Below are positions 1 through 7,953 of a stretch of DNA of 38,817 bases, one piece after another. The DNA is taken from the NCBI GenBank assembly GCA_945871005.1, contig CAMBUJ010000011.1, forward strand, positions 1 to 38,817. Direction: 5' to 3'. The translations under genes were made by a program, and so were the position numbers. Within the stretch, counting starts at the first letter, position 1, and every line of letters starts with the position of its first letter. Origin of the DNA: Opitutus sp. GAS368. Lineage in GTDB: Bacteria; Verrucomicrobiota; Verrucomicrobiia; Opitutales; Opitutaceae. Under the pieces are notes generated by a model. The model saw only the letters and a list, made by a program, of their open reading frames with translations, searched no databases and had not been told where the DNA came from.

Positions 1-252
1 ATGGAGATGCAGCTCAACGCCTTGTCCCAGCTCGGTTTGCTTTCGCGCTTTGTGGGCATGCTGACCGACTCGCGCAGCTTTTTGTCGTATCCGCGCCACG
101 AGTATTTCCGGCGCATCCTGTGCGGGCTCATCGGGGCGGATGTGGCGGCGGGGTTGATCCCTGCCGATGAGGCGGCGCTGGGCAAGCTGGTGGGCGATAT
201 CTGTCACGCTAACGCGGTGGCTTATTTCGGGCTTGAGCCGGGCCGGTTCTAA
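1..252 (+). CDS. uxaC: Glucuronate (uronate) isomerase, C-terminal fragment
   Basis: Only the last 83 residues lie in the window; the gene starts upstream, and the ATG at position 1 is probably internal. The segment around residues 18-42 ([20 protein letters not shown]) and the ending [15 protein letters not shown] match the highly conserved C-terminus of UxaC. UxaC is a cytosolic amidohydrolase-superfamily enzyme that interconverts D-glucuronate and D-fructuronate, and D-galacturonate and D-tagaturonate, in hexuronate breakdown. The metal-binding N-terminal half is not visible, so catalytic competence cannot be judged. The gene ends with TAA at 250-252. An inverted repeat follows, so it is probably not cotranscribed with the mla genes. 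Confidence 0.9.
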   Translation: MEMQLNALSQLGLLSRFVGMLTDSRSFLSYPRHEYFRRILCGLIGADVAAGLIPADEAALGKLVGDICHANAVAYFGLEPGRF

Positions 253-267
253 GGGCGGCGGTCCGAA

Positions 268-341
268 AAGTAGCGCAGACTTCCAGTCTGCTTGGTGTGG
301 GTTAAGTGAGGCCCGAGGCAGACTGGAAGTCTGCGCTACTT
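268..341. repeat. 24-bp near-perfect inverted repeat with nested palindromes (REP-like element)
   Basis: Positions 268-291 and 318-341 are exact reverse complements, separated by 26 bases. Each arm also contains its own palindrome, GCAGACT-TCC-AGTCTGC. The element lies in the 171-base gap between uxaC and mlaE, and the RNA could fold into one long hairpin or two smaller ones. There is no T-run after the right arm, so it is not a classic intrinsic terminator. Its structure resembles REP/BIME-type intergenic repeats. Whether it occurs elsewhere in the genome cannot be seen here. Confidence 0.85.
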
Positions 342-423
342 GGCGTTGCTCGGCGTTCCCTGCGTGCGCCCTGAACGCGGTCTTGCCTGCGGAGGGTAAA
401 CCCCTAACGTCTCGCTCCCCCCA

Positions 424-1209
424 ATGATCCGCACGCTAGGCCAAAACACACTTCATCTCGTCGAAGAAATCGGTGATTTCGCCGTGTTCACGACCCGTGG
501 TTTCACCGAGGCGATCGGGGCCCGCAAGTTGGGTCGGCGGATCGTGCGGGCGATTTATGAGCAGGGGGTACGCTGCGTGCCGGTGATTGTGATTGTCGGT
601 CTTTTTACCGGGCTGGTGCTCGGGCTGCAGGGCTATTACGTGTTGAACAAATTTGGCTCCGAGGGGCTGCTGGGCACGCTGGTCGCGCTCACCTTGGTGC
701 GCGAGCTCGCCCCGGTTTTGGCCGCGCTCATGTTGGTCGGCCAGGCCGGCTCGGCCCTCGCCGCCGAACTCGGCATCCAGCGCAACAGTGAGCAAATCGA
801 CGCCTTGGAGACGATGGGCGCGAGCACCTACGCCTACCTGATTTCCCCGCGGCTGCTCGCCTCGCTCCTGGTTTATCCGATCCAGACCGCCCTGTTCTGC
901 CTTGTCGGGTTGTTGGGCGGTTATCTGTCCGGCTCGGTGTTGTTGAACCTCCAGCCCGGCGTGTATTGGTCGGCCATTTACAAGGCGGTCGAGCCCCAGG
1001 ATGTGGCCGAGTGTTTCATCAAGGCGGGTTTTTTCGGCCTGCTGACCATCGCGATCTGCGCCTACAACGGCTTCAACGCCCACCGTCGCCGCGGTTCCAC
1101 CGGGGCGCGCGCGGTGAGTGCTTCGACCACCCGCGCCGTGGTCTTTTCGAGCATTGCGGTGCTGGCCACCGATTACCTGATCACCTCCCTGCTGGTTAAG
1201 CACCCGTGA
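424..1209 (+). CDS. mlaE: Phospholipid ABC transporter permease MlaE
   Basis: This 261-residue multi-pass inner-membrane protein belongs to the MlaE/TrbE permease family. MlaE forms the transmembrane core of the MlaFEDB-type complex, which moves phospholipids between outer and inner membranes. The conserved core is visible at about residues 95-145: VRELAPVLAALMLVGQAG, then AAELG and EQIDALETMG, the signature loop of the family. Several hydrophobic segments flank it. Length is normal for the family (about 260). It is the first gene of a five-gene run, and its TGA overlaps the GTG of the ATPase gene by four bases, implying translational coupling. Confidence 0.95.
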   Translation: MIRTLGQNTLHLVEEIGDFAVFTTRGFTEAIGARKLGRRIVRAIYEQGVRCVPVIVIVGLFTGLVLGLQGYYVLNKFGSEGLLGTLVALTLVRELAPVLAALMLVGQAGSALAAELGIQRNSEQIDALETMGASTYAYLISPRLLASLLVYPIQTALFCLVGLLGGYLSGSVLLNLQPGVYWSAIYKAVEPQDVAECFIKAGFFGLLTIAICAYNGFNAHRRRGSTGARAVSASTTRAVVFSSIAVLATDYLITSLLVKHP

Positions 1210-2024
1210 GCACCCCGTCCTCCGTTTCCGACCTTTTTCTCGACATCCGGGGCGTGACCAAACGCTTCGGGGATAACACCGTGTTGGCCGGCGTCGATCT
1301 GGCTGTGCCGCGCGGCACCGTGGTCACGGTGCTGGGTAAAAGCGGCACCGGCAAATCCGTGTTCCTCAAATGCTTGGCCGGCATCGTTCGGCCGGACCAG
1401 GGCGAGATCCGCTTCGACGGACAGGTCCTCAACGCCGCCAATGCCATCGCCCGTGGGGAGTTTCGCCGCCGCTGCAGTTACCTGTTTCAGAGTAACGCCC
1501 TGCTCGATTCGCTCACCGCGCTGGAAAACGTCGCGCTGCCCCTCGAGCAGACCACCCAGATCCCCAACCGGGAGATCCGTCGCCGGGCGCTGGAGGCGCT
1601 CCACCAGCTCGATCTTACCAAGCACCGTGCGCACTATCCCAGCCAGTTGTCTGGGGGCATGCAGAAGCGCCTGGCCCTGGCCCGCGCCATCGTCACCCGT
1701 CCGGAGTTGGTCCTTTTTGATGAACCGACCGCCGGGCTCGACCCGATCCGCCGCAATCACGTGTTCGAGATGATCGTCAAATACCAGCGTCAGTTCGGGT
1801 TTACCGCGGTGCTGGTGACGCATGACCTGCCTGAGGCGCTGGTGGCCAGCGATCAGGTGGCGCTGCTCGACGGCGGGCGTATGCAGTTTCAGGGCACCCC
1901 GGAAGCCTTTAACCGTTCAGAAAACCCCATGGTGCGCGCCTTTCGGGACAGCGCGGAAACCTTGCGGGAAACGCTCGCGGCCCTGCGCCGGGGCGAAACC
2001 ATTACCTCGGAAGACGATTTATGA
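1206..2024 (+). CDS. mlaF: Phospholipid ABC transporter ATP-binding protein MlaF
   Basis: This 272-residue ABC ATPase drives the MlaE permease from the cytoplasmic side. Walker A is GKSGTGKS at residues 44-51. The Q-loop region (YLFQSNALLDSLT), the signature LSGGMQKRLALARAI, Walker B with LVLFDEPTAGLDP, and the H-loop VLVTHD all look intact. The 'SNALLDSLT' segment after the Q-loop is typical of the MlaF/Ttg2A branch. The start is a GTG overlapping the mlaE stop (GTGA), and the stop overlaps the mlaD ATG. Confidence 0.95.
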   Translation: MSTPSSVSDLFLDIRGVTKRFGDNTVLAGVDLAVPRGTVVTVLGKSGTGKSVFLKCLAGIVRPDQGEIRFDGQVLNAANAIARGEFRRRCSYLFQSNALLDSLTALENVALPLEQTTQIPNREIRRRALEALHQLDLTKHRAHYPSQLSGGMQKRLALARAIVTRPELVLFDEPTAGLDPIRRNHVFEMIVKYQRQFGFTAVLVTHDLPEALVASDQVALLDGGRMQFQGTPEAFNRSENPMVRAFRDSAETLRETLAALRRGETITSEDDL

Positions 2025-2497
2025 AACAGTCCAGACTGGAACTGATTGTGGGTGTGTTCGTGCTACTCGGCCTCGCGGCGGTGGCCTACTTGGCCGTGCG
2101 CATCGGCGCCGGGGCGCTGGTCGGCGGCGACACCTACGACCTGAAGGCCCGCTTCACTAACTCCGGCGGCCTCAACCCCGGCAGCAACGTCATCGTGGCG
2201 GGTGTGACGATCGGGCGGGTCAGCACGATCGAGCTTAACCCGAAGGACTTTAGTGCCGTAGTGACCTTTAGCGTGCGCAAGGTTTTCCAGCTCCCCGTCG
2301 ACTCCATTGCCTCGATCAAAACCACCGGCCTGATCGGGGATAAGTTTTTGTCGCTCGCCCCCGGTGGCGAGAGTGAGGTCCTTGCGCCTGGAGCCCTGAT
2401 CACCGACACCGAATCCACGGTTGATCTGGAGTCGCTCATCAGCCGCTTTGCCTTTGGCAGTACCAACGCGAAACCCAAGCCCACTGAAACCAAATGA
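2021..2497 (+). CDS. mlaD: MCE-domain lipid-binding protein MlaD
   Basis: This 158-residue protein has one N-terminal membrane helix (about residues 6-30) followed by a single MCE domain. The helix leads into the FTNSGGLNPGSNVIVAGVTIG segment, and the family motif TTGLIGDKFLSLAPGG follows. MlaD forms a periplasmic hexameric ring on MlaE that carries phospholipids between MlaC and the permease. It is slightly shorter than the E. coli protein (about 183 residues), with a short C-terminal tail. It overlaps mlaF and mlaC by four bases at each end. Confidence 0.95.
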   Translation: MKQSRLELIVGVFVLLGLAAVAYLAVRIGAGALVGGDTYDLKARFTNSGGLNPGSNVIVAGVTIGRVSTIELNPKDFSAVVTFSVRKVFQLPVDSIASIKTTGLIGDKFLSLAPGGESEVLAPGALITDTESTVDLESLISRFAFGSTNAKPKPTETK

Positions 2498-3105
2498 ACC
2501 TGCGCCTGTTTAAACTCGCCGTTTTCACGGTCCTGTTTTCCTCCGTCGGCCTCGCCGCCGCCGAACCCGCCGCCGAGGTCAACGGGGTGGTCAAGGGCGC
2601 GGTCGATGAGGTGCTGGCTGTCGCTTACGACAGCGCGACCGCGACCACGCCGCTTGCCCTGCGGGTGCGTCCGGTGCTGGAGAAGTATTTCAACTTTGAG
2701 TCGATTACCCGCAAGGCGGTCGGTCCGGGCTGGCAGCAGTTCACCCCCGAGCAGCAGGCCTGCACGGTTACGCTCTTCACCGAGGTGGTGATTCGCAATT
2801 ACGCCGACCGGTTCGAGGCAGGCGATCGCCCCGGCATTACCTATTTGGCCGAGGTGGTTCCCGATCCCAAGCGCCCCAACGTGCGCGAGTTGCCCACCTC
2901 GATCGATTACGCCGGCAAGAAGTACAGCGTGATTTACCGCATGGAAAAGAGCGCGGAGAATTGGCGGATCGTCGACGTGAAGATCGAAGGGGTGAGCATG
3001 ATCGCCAATTGGCGCTCGCAGCTGAATCCTCTTTTCCAGCACGGCGGCGCCCCCGAAGTAATCGCCACCCTCAAACAAAACCTTGCTAACTCCGCCGCCA
3101 AATGA
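2494..3105 (+). CDS. mlaC: Periplasmic phospholipid shuttle protein MlaC
   Basis: This 203-residue protein of the MlaC/Ttg2D family is a soluble periplasmic carrier that ferries phospholipid between the outer-membrane MlaA site and the MlaFED complex. A cleavable signal peptide is seen at residues 1-23 (hydrophobic core FKLAVFTVLFSSVGLAAA). The mature part shows the family pattern: YFNFESITRKAVG, then FTEVVIRNYADRF, then IVDVKIEGVSMIANWRSQ near the C-terminus. Overlaps of four bases on both sides place it firmly in the mla operon. Confidence 0.93.
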   Translation: MNLRLFKLAVFTVLFSSVGLAAAEPAAEVNGVVKGAVDEVLAVAYDSATATTPLALRVRPVLEKYFNFESITRKAVGPGWQQFTPEQQACTVTLFTEVVIRNYADRFEAGDRPGITYLAEVVPDPKRPNVRELPTSIDYAGKKYSVIYRMEKSAENWRIVDVKIEGVSMIANWRSQLNPLFQHGGAPEVIATLKQNLANSAAK

Positions 3106-3866
3106 ACTCCCTTCACCCCCGCTTGCTCGCCTGTTTGCTGGTTGCTGTCGCCGCCTCCGCCCCGCTAGCCCAAGCGCAGAAAACCCCCGCCTCGCCCGAT
3201 CCGGCGGTGGTCGAGGAGATGGATGAGTATGCCAACGTGCAAATCTCCGATCCGCTCGAGCCGATGAACCGGGCGATTTTTAAGTTCAACGATGGGCTCT
3301 ACACCTATGCGTTGCGCCCCATTTCCAAGGGCTATGTGGCGGTGGTTCCCGCCGTGGCTCGCGAGGGCATTGAGAACTTTTTCAATAACCTGCTGTTCCC
3401 GGTGCGGGTCGTGAATTGCTCGCTGCAAGGGAAGTTTCACCGCGCCGGGTTGGAGACGGGGAAATTCGCGGTCAACACCGTGGCCGGTCTGGCTGGTTTT
3501 ATCCGCATCTCCGACGATGTGCCTGCGCTGGCTTCGATTCCGCGCGAAGACACCGGGCAAACCTTCGGCGTCTGGCATATTGGCCAAGGACCGTATCTGG
3601 TGCTGCCGCTGTTCGGGCCGGGAACGGCTCGCGACACGGTGGGCATGGTCGGGGATTATTTTCTCAGCCCGCTCAACTGGGACGTGCAGCAGAATGTTGA
3701 GTGGTATAACTGGAAGGTCGAAACCGGCGTAACCGTGGTCAACGGGGTCCAGCGCCTGCCCGGCACGCTCAAAACCTACGACGCCGTGCGTAAAGACGCC
3801 CTCGATCCCTACATCGCGGTGCGCAGCTCCTACGTCCAGTACCGCGAAGCCGCGGTTAAGCAGTAA
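3102..3866 (+). CDS. mlaA: Outer-membrane phospholipid-removal protein MlaA (VacJ family)
   Basis: This 254-residue protein carries the VacJ/MlaA hallmark ISDPLEPMNRAIFKFND at about residues 48-64. Later family segments are RPISKGYVAVVPAVAREGIENFFNNL and GQTFGVWHIGQGPYLVLPLFGP. MlaA removes mislocalised phospholipid from the outer leaflet of the outer membrane and passes it to MlaC. The N-terminus is a signal peptide, probably cut near ALAQA/LAQAQ (residues 22-26). Unlike E. coli MlaA it shows no convincing lipobox: the only early Cys is residue 11, before the hydrophobic core ends. The gene overlaps mlaC by four bases, whereas in E. coli mlaA lies away from the mla operon. Confidence 0.93.
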   Translation: MNSLHPRLLACLLVAVAASAPLAQAQKTPASPDPAVVEEMDEYANVQISDPLEPMNRAIFKFNDGLYTYALRPISKGYVAVVPAVAREGIENFFNNLLFPVRVVNCSLQGKFHRAGLETGKFAVNTVAGLAGFIRISDDVPALASIPREDTGQTFGVWHIGQGPYLVLPLFGPGTARDTVGMVGDYFLSPLNWDVQQNVEWYNWKVETGVTVVNGVQRLPGTLKTYDAVRKDALDPYIAVRSSYVQYREAAVKQ

Positions 3867-3908
3867 CCGCCCTGCGCGGACGCTGAAGTTAACCTCCGCT
3901 TTATCCTT

Positions 3909-4472
3909 GTGCGCATCAGCGGTGGAGCGGCGCGTGGCGTCACCTTACAGGTTCCCAAGGGCGACGTGACGCGACCGGCGACCGACGGGATGCGCCAGGC
4001 GGTGTTTTCGAGTTTAGCCGGGCGGTTGCCCGAGGCGCGGTTTGTAGACCTGTTTGCCGGCAGCGGTGCTTATGGGCTGGAAGCGTTTAGCCGCGGGGCT
4101 TGGGGTGGGGTGTTTGTTGAGAAAAACCTCAAGGCCGCCGAGTGCATCCGAAAAAACATTGCGGCGGTCGCCAAGAGCGCAGGGCGGGCGGAGGCGGGTT
4201 TGAGCCTGCGGGTGGCCGACGTGCTGAGCTGGGCCCCGGTGCCGGGCGAGGGGCCGGACCTGGTCTTTATCGATCCGCCCTACGAGATCATCGAGGAGGT
4301 GGGACTGCGGTTGTTTGCCCGCATGGCTGAGTGGTGGCCGGCGGGGGCGGATCCGGTGGTGGTCTTTGAGATGCCGGGGGAGCTTACCTTGGAGCCTCCT
4401 GGCTGGAGCTGCGTGAAACGCTTGGGCAAAGGCGCGCGCCAGCCGACCACGGCGTTTTTCCGCCGCGGGTGA
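3909..4472 (+). CDS. rsmD: 16S rRNA (guanine(966)-N(2))-methyltransferase RsmD
   Basis: This 187-residue SAM-dependent methyltransferase is of the RsmD family, which methylates G966 of 16S rRNA during 30S assembly. The N-terminus RISGGAARGVTLQVP and the RPATDGMRQAVFSSL segment are typical. The SAM-binding motif DLFAGSGAYGLEAFSRGA lies at about residues 47-64. The catalytic motif DPPY is at about residues 121-124. The start is GTG, chosen because the conserved RISGG begins right after it. The gene ends seven bases from the convergent rsmE gene. Confidence 0.93.
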   Translation: MRISGGAARGVTLQVPKGDVTRPATDGMRQAVFSSLAGRLPEARFVDLFAGSGAYGLEAFSRGAWGGVFVEKNLKAAECIRKNIAAVAKSAGRAEAGLSLRVADVLSWAPVPGEGPDLVFIDPPYEIIEEVGLRLFARMAEWWPAGADPVVVFEMPGELTLEPPGWSCVKRLGKGARQPTTAFFRRG

Positions 4473-4479
4473 AGGGGCT

Positions 4480-5205
4480 TTAGCGCAACCGTGTGATCGC
4501 CAGGGCGGCGACGACCGCTGTCTCGACCCGCAGGACGCGGGTGCCGAGGTGAGCCAAGGTGAACCCGGCGGAGCGCAGGGCGTTGCGATCCCCCGGCCCA
4601 AAGCCGCGCTCGGGTCCGAAGGCCAGCACCTGAGGACCACTGGCGGTGTCACCTAGGGTGTTCGCTGATGCGTGGTAGTGTCCGAGCGGTTGGCTTGCTT
4701 CGTAGTTGTCCAGCGCGATGCAGTGGGCCGGGGCCAAGGTGGCTAAGGCCGAGGCGAGGGTATGCGTCCAGGTGACCGCAGGGATGCGAGTTTCGAAGGC
4801 TTGGGCTGCTCCTGCTAGGCAATGCCGGCGCCACTCCCCGCTCGTCCAAAGGGTGCTGCTCGCGTAGTTCGGGTCGGCACGTTCCGTGGCGATAAAATGC
4901 AGTTCCGTTGCACCGAGGGTGGTCGCATCGCGGAGAATGTCTCGGGCGGTCTGCGGCCGCGGCAAGCCGATCAGCAGCACCGTGGCCGGGAGGGGCGCGG
5001 GTGAGGGCCCCCAGTGGAAAGCGAGAGTGAGCGCGTCGGCCCCGAGCGCGGTGAGGGTGGCTTTGCCGCAGGGGCCGTCGACCAGCCCGACATCGAAGGA
5101 GTCGCCTTGGCGGCGGCGCAGGACGTCGAGAATGTGCCGGGCCCGCGGATCGGTTCGGGGTAGGGGCGCGGACAGTTCAGTGGCGTCGAGGAGAACAAGG
5201 TTCAC
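4480..5205 (-). CDS. rsmE: 16S rRNA (uracil(1498)-N(3))-methyltransferase RsmE
   Basis: This 241-residue protein is a SPOUT-class methyltransferase of the RsmE family, which methylates U1498 of 16S rRNA. It has the N-terminal PUA-like part (RARHILDVLRRRQGD, residues 22-36). The C-terminal knot domain shows LAFGPERGFGPGDRNAL and ends LGTRVLRVETAVVAAL, the SAM-binding knot signature. The start is a GTG. The segment ALDNYEASQPL resembles the family's inter-domain pattern. It faces rsmD tail to tail with no room for separate terminators. Confidence 0.92.
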   Translation of the reverse strand: MNLVLLDATELSAPLPRTDPRARHILDVLRRRQGDSFDVGLVDGPCGKATLTALGADALTLAFHWGPSPAPLPATVLLIGLPRPQTARDILRDATTLGATELHFIATERADPNYASSTLWTSGEWRRHCLAGAAQAFETRIPAVTWTHTLASALATLAPAHCIALDNYEASQPLGHYHASANTLGDTASGPQVLAFGPERGFGPGDRNALRSAGFTLAHLGTRVLRVETAVVAALAITRLR

Positions 5206-5217
5206 GGGTGTAAAAGA

Positions 5218-5253
5218 TAAGTCCGCGGCGACGCATCGGTCACAGCGGACTTA
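5218..5253. repeat. 9-bp inverted repeat upstream of rsmE
   Basis: TAAGTCCGC at 5218-5226 and GCGGACTTA at 5245-5253 are exact reverse complements with an 18-base spacer. The element lies between the end of the PilX-like gene (5343) and the rsmE start (5205), both on the minus strand. In the minus-strand RNA the hairpin is followed by UCUUUUAC, a weak U-rich stretch. It could therefore be a weak terminator for the prepilin module or a structured rsmE leader. Confidence 0.4.
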
Positions 5254-5342
5254 GGGCTAGCAAAGCGACGGGCGAGCGCGACGCGTTTTTTGGGCGGGGT
5301 TAAATCGAGCCAGCGTGCGGGTCACGCGCGAGCCGGATGGGC

Positions 5343-6761
5343 TTAGAAGTCGAGTTCGTCCTTGTAGTCGGCGCGTAGGGCGGCGGAGGTCAGCTCGGTC
5401 CACTTACTGATTCCGTAAGGGCTACTACCGCCGAAGTCGGCGAGGGATTCGTCGTAGTGGAAGGCGGCGTTACCGACCATGACCACGGTTTTGGCCACCA
5501 CCGAACCGAGCACATCGCCGTTGCCGTTAATAAAGACCGCTGCGGAAGGCGCGTAGACGACGGCGCTGAGCACGCCGTTGCCTTTGATGTCGATGTTTTG
5601 GGCGGTGGGGTTAGTGCCCCAGATCTGGAAGTTGATCGGTTGTTGCGCCACGGCGGTGGTGGCTGAGGAAGTACCGTTGGCCACGCCATTGCCGCTCAGG
5701 GTGACGTCGGCGGCCGCGTAGAGCTCGAGGCGGCTGCCGTTGTCGATTTGGATCGACCCGCTGCCGCCGCCGGTGGCGACATCGCCGGTGGCCACGAGGA
5801 CGACATCGTTGCTGCCGGTGACCGTAAGGGTCTTGTTGGTCAGGCTGACTCCCGTCGTGGCGTAGTAATATTTACCGTCGGCGGCGGGGCTGTCGCCGCC
5901 GCGCGGCAGGGTGAGATTGGAATTGACCGGGCCTAGGGCGGTGTAAGTGGCGCTCGGCGCAGTAACGGGATCGAGCGAGGAGATGAAGTCGGTGGAAACC
6001 CGGTCGGGGTCGACCGTGGCGGTGGTCCAGTCGGACTTGTCCTTGGCAGCGGAGTCAGCGCCAAGGATCGAGCCGCCGGCACCCACCGTGTTGGTGCTGT
6101 CGTCTAAGCCGGTGGCAACGAAGCCCCAGATGTCGGCATTTTGGACTGCAACCACATCAACGGAGACGGAGATACTGCCGACAGTGCCGCCATCCAAGAG
6201 CACGGCTGTGCTATAGGGTACAGTGGAGCCACCCGAAACCGAGTTCCAGCTGTCGACCGAGGCATTGTTTCCCTTAAAAATGATGGTTTCTTTGGCGACG
6301 AGGCCATTGGCGAACTTGGAGCGCTTGCGCAGCACCACGGTCACCCATTTTTCGATCGGGGCCTGGTGGTTGGGGATGACCGAAGCTTTGACGGCGATGA
6401 CCGGGGCGCTGCCGCTGGTGGTGGTGTTGGACACGTGGACGCGGGTGTAGCCCGCGGTGTTTTGGCCGAGGTCAACCGGGCCAAAGGTGCGGGTGGCTTG
6501 GGAGCCGGCGAGCGTCCAGCCGGTCCAAGCGGCGGTGTTGCCCTCCAGGTTGCGATTGATCGACCAGAGCGCCTCCTCCAGGCCGGTCTCGGCCAGGTTC
6601 ATGGCGGAGTTATTGTGGAACGCGCGGCCGGATATTTTCAGGTTGGTGCGGGCGATCGACAGATAAGATCCGATGGCGATGGCCAAGCCGGTGGCCAGCA
6701 ACAGAGCGACGATGAGAACGGCGCCGCGTTGCGATGAGGGAAAGGAGCGGGAGGAATTCAT
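5343..6761 (-). CDS. PilX-like pilus assembly protein with long C-terminal passenger domain
   Basis: This 472-residue protein has an N-terminus like PilX-family minor pilins: a short basic leader, then QRGAVLIVALLLATGLAIA (residues 12-30), then alpha-helical NLAETGLEEALWSINR. The mature region is far longer than classical PilX (about 180-200 residues). It is rich in Gly, Ser, Thr, Val and Asn and ends with NGNGDVLGSVVAKTVVMVGN, which suggests a beta-rich surface domain. It probably sits in the inner membrane or at a pilus tip. It is the last gene of a three-gene module and overlaps its upstream partner by four bases. The role of the passenger domain is unknown. Confidence 0.75.
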   Translation of the reverse strand: MNSSRSFPSSQRGAVLIVALLLATGLAIAIGSYLSIARTNLKISGRAFHNNSAMNLAETGLEEALWSINRNLEGNTAAWTGWTLAGSQATRTFGPVDLGQNTAGYTRVHVSNTTTSGSAPVIAVKASVIPNHQAPIEKWVTVVLRKRSKFANGLVAKETIIFKGNNASVDSWNSVSGGSTVPYSTAVLLDGGTVGSISVSVDVVAVQNADIWGFVATGLDDSTNTVGAGGSILGADSAAKDKSDWTTATVDPDRVSTDFISSLDPVTAPSATYTALGPVNSNLTLPRGGDSPAADGKYYYATTGVSLTNKTLTVTGSNDVVLVATGDVATGGGSGSIQIDNGSRLELYAAADVTLSGNGVANGTSSATTAVAQQPINFQIWGTNPTAQNIDIKGNGVLSAVVYAPSAAVFINGNGDVLGSVVAKTVVMVGNAAFHYDESLADFGGSSPYGISKWTELTSAALRADYKDELDF

Positions 6762-7312
6762 GTGGTGGTCACCTTGTTGCGAAGGACGTACCGGGCGGAG
6801 AGCACCGTGTTGGACACGGCGGCGGCGGTGCGGTTGACGCGCTGGGCCTTCAAGGAGAGCTGGATCTGTTTGGTGTTGGTGCCGGCCAGCGCGAGGTTGG
6901 ACAGGCTCACTTGGGTTCCATCGAGTTTGTAGCCGATGAAAGAGAATTCCGAGATGCCGGTGAGCAGGTTGGTTCGGGTGCCGTTCAGGGTGCGATAGAA
7001 CTGGGCGGTGCCCGCGTCGTAGCCGTAGGTGATGCTGGTGGAGTTGACCACGAGGTTGATCACCGAAGAACTGCTGTAGGTGATGCTGCTGGCCTGGCGG
7101 GCATCTTGGGCGAAGCGCTCCAGGCTTGCACGCGCTTGCGACTCGAGATCGACATAGCTGGCCATGTTAACGCTGGTGCGGCCGATGAATAGGAAGACGG
7201 TGAGGACTCCGGCCATGATGAGCGCACCGAGTGAGGTGGCGACCATCAGCTCGACCAGGGTCATGCCGCGGGCGCGGGGATTACGCGCCGGCGAGGGTAT
7301 AGTAGTAGTCAT
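6758..7312 (-). CDS. PilW-like minor prepilin
   Basis: This 184-residue protein carries a type IV prepilin signal: a 16-residue leader ending in Gly, then MTLVELMVATSLGALIMAG with the conserved Glu at +5. The hydrophobic helix runs to about residue 38. The C-terminal half is a small beta-rich head (NLLTGISEFSFIGYKLDG). Processing by a PilD-type peptidase between G and M is expected. It resembles PilW-type minor pilins in position and in having a prepilin gene before it and a PilX-like gene after it. It overlaps the preceding gene by 32 bases and the following one by four. Confidence 0.85.
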   Translation of the reverse strand: MTTTIPSPARNPRARGMTLVELMVATSLGALIMAGVLTVFLFIGRTSVNMASYVDLESQARASLERFAQDARQASSITYSSSSVINLVVNSTSITYGYDAGTAQFYRTLNGTRTNLLTGISEFSFIGYKLDGTQVSLSNLALAGTNTKQIQLSLKAQRVNRTAAAVSNTVLSARYVLRNKVTTT

Positions 7313-7754
7313 AGAGGCCGTCCTTGCAGTAGCGGGTTATGAAGGTGCGGGTGTGGCGCCTGCCGAAAGCACCGGCCCAGTTAACCACCAGCGTGATTTC
7401 GCGCATGGTGGTTTCGCGGCCGGATACCGGCACGCTTTGCAGGGTCAGGGTGAAGTCTTTGGCGTAGCTGGTGTCGGCAGCGAAAACGCTGTCGATGTTC
7501 ACCGCCGTGGCGGTGTCGGGGAGGGCTTGGACATGGGACCAGCTCATCAGCCGAATGCTCTCGGTTTGGCTTTGCATCACTTGCGATGCGAGGGTCAACC
7601 GGCGCCCGTAGTCGATACTGCGCAGCCCAGCTTGCAGAGCGATGACAGAGCTGCCGATGGCCAGAATCATCACAAAAGAGGCGGCCAGGACCTCGACCAA
7701 CGTAAAAGCGCGATTGGCATGGCAACTCCAGTGCGAACGACGGTGGCTGGACAT
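7281..7754 (-). CDS. PilV-like minor prepilin
   Basis: This 157-residue prepilin has the motif NRAFTLVEVLAASFVMILAIG at about residues 14-34. The residue before the cleavage site is Ala rather than the usual Gly, a substitution tolerated by some prepilin peptidases. Glu+5 is present. The mature part has an early helix with the SQVMQSQTESIRLMSW segment typical of PilV-like proteins. It is the first gene of the minus-strand pilin module and is divergent from rpsT, so its promoter should lie in 7755-7953. Confidence 0.8.
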   Translation of the reverse strand: MSSHRRSHWSCHANRAFTLVEVLAASFVMILAIGSSVIALQAGLRSIDYGRRLTLASQVMQSQTESIRLMSWSHVQALPDTATAVNIDSVFAADTSYAKDFTLTLQSVPVSGRETTMREITLVVNWAGAFGRRHTRTFITRYCKDGLYDYYYTLAGA

Positions 7755-7953
7755 GTGATTAGATTATCACAGGTAAATAGACGGGCGGTAGTGCAGTGCG
7801 TATTGTAGCCCTAGTTAGGCCCTACTTTCGAGGAGGGGAATGGCCCTATTTGGGGGGCACGTCGGGCATTTCACTGTCGGCTTTCATGAAATCGCCCTTG
7901 ACTCGACCCCGTAGGTTTGGGTTTCTGTTCGGCTTACCCATTTCTAATCCGCC

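Noticed and set aside
436-1203. A 255-residue minus-strand ORF across mlaE
   Set aside because: Gln/Gly/Arg-rich shadow of a clearly recognisable permease gene in high-GC DNA.
2134-3078. A 314-residue minus-strand ORF across mlaD and mlaC
   Set aside because: Antisense of two well-supported genes; no domain pattern of its own.
7898-7926. Possible rpsT promoter with TTGACT at 7898-7903
   Set aside because: No acceptable -10 hexamer at 16-18 bases; only the -35-like box is convincing.
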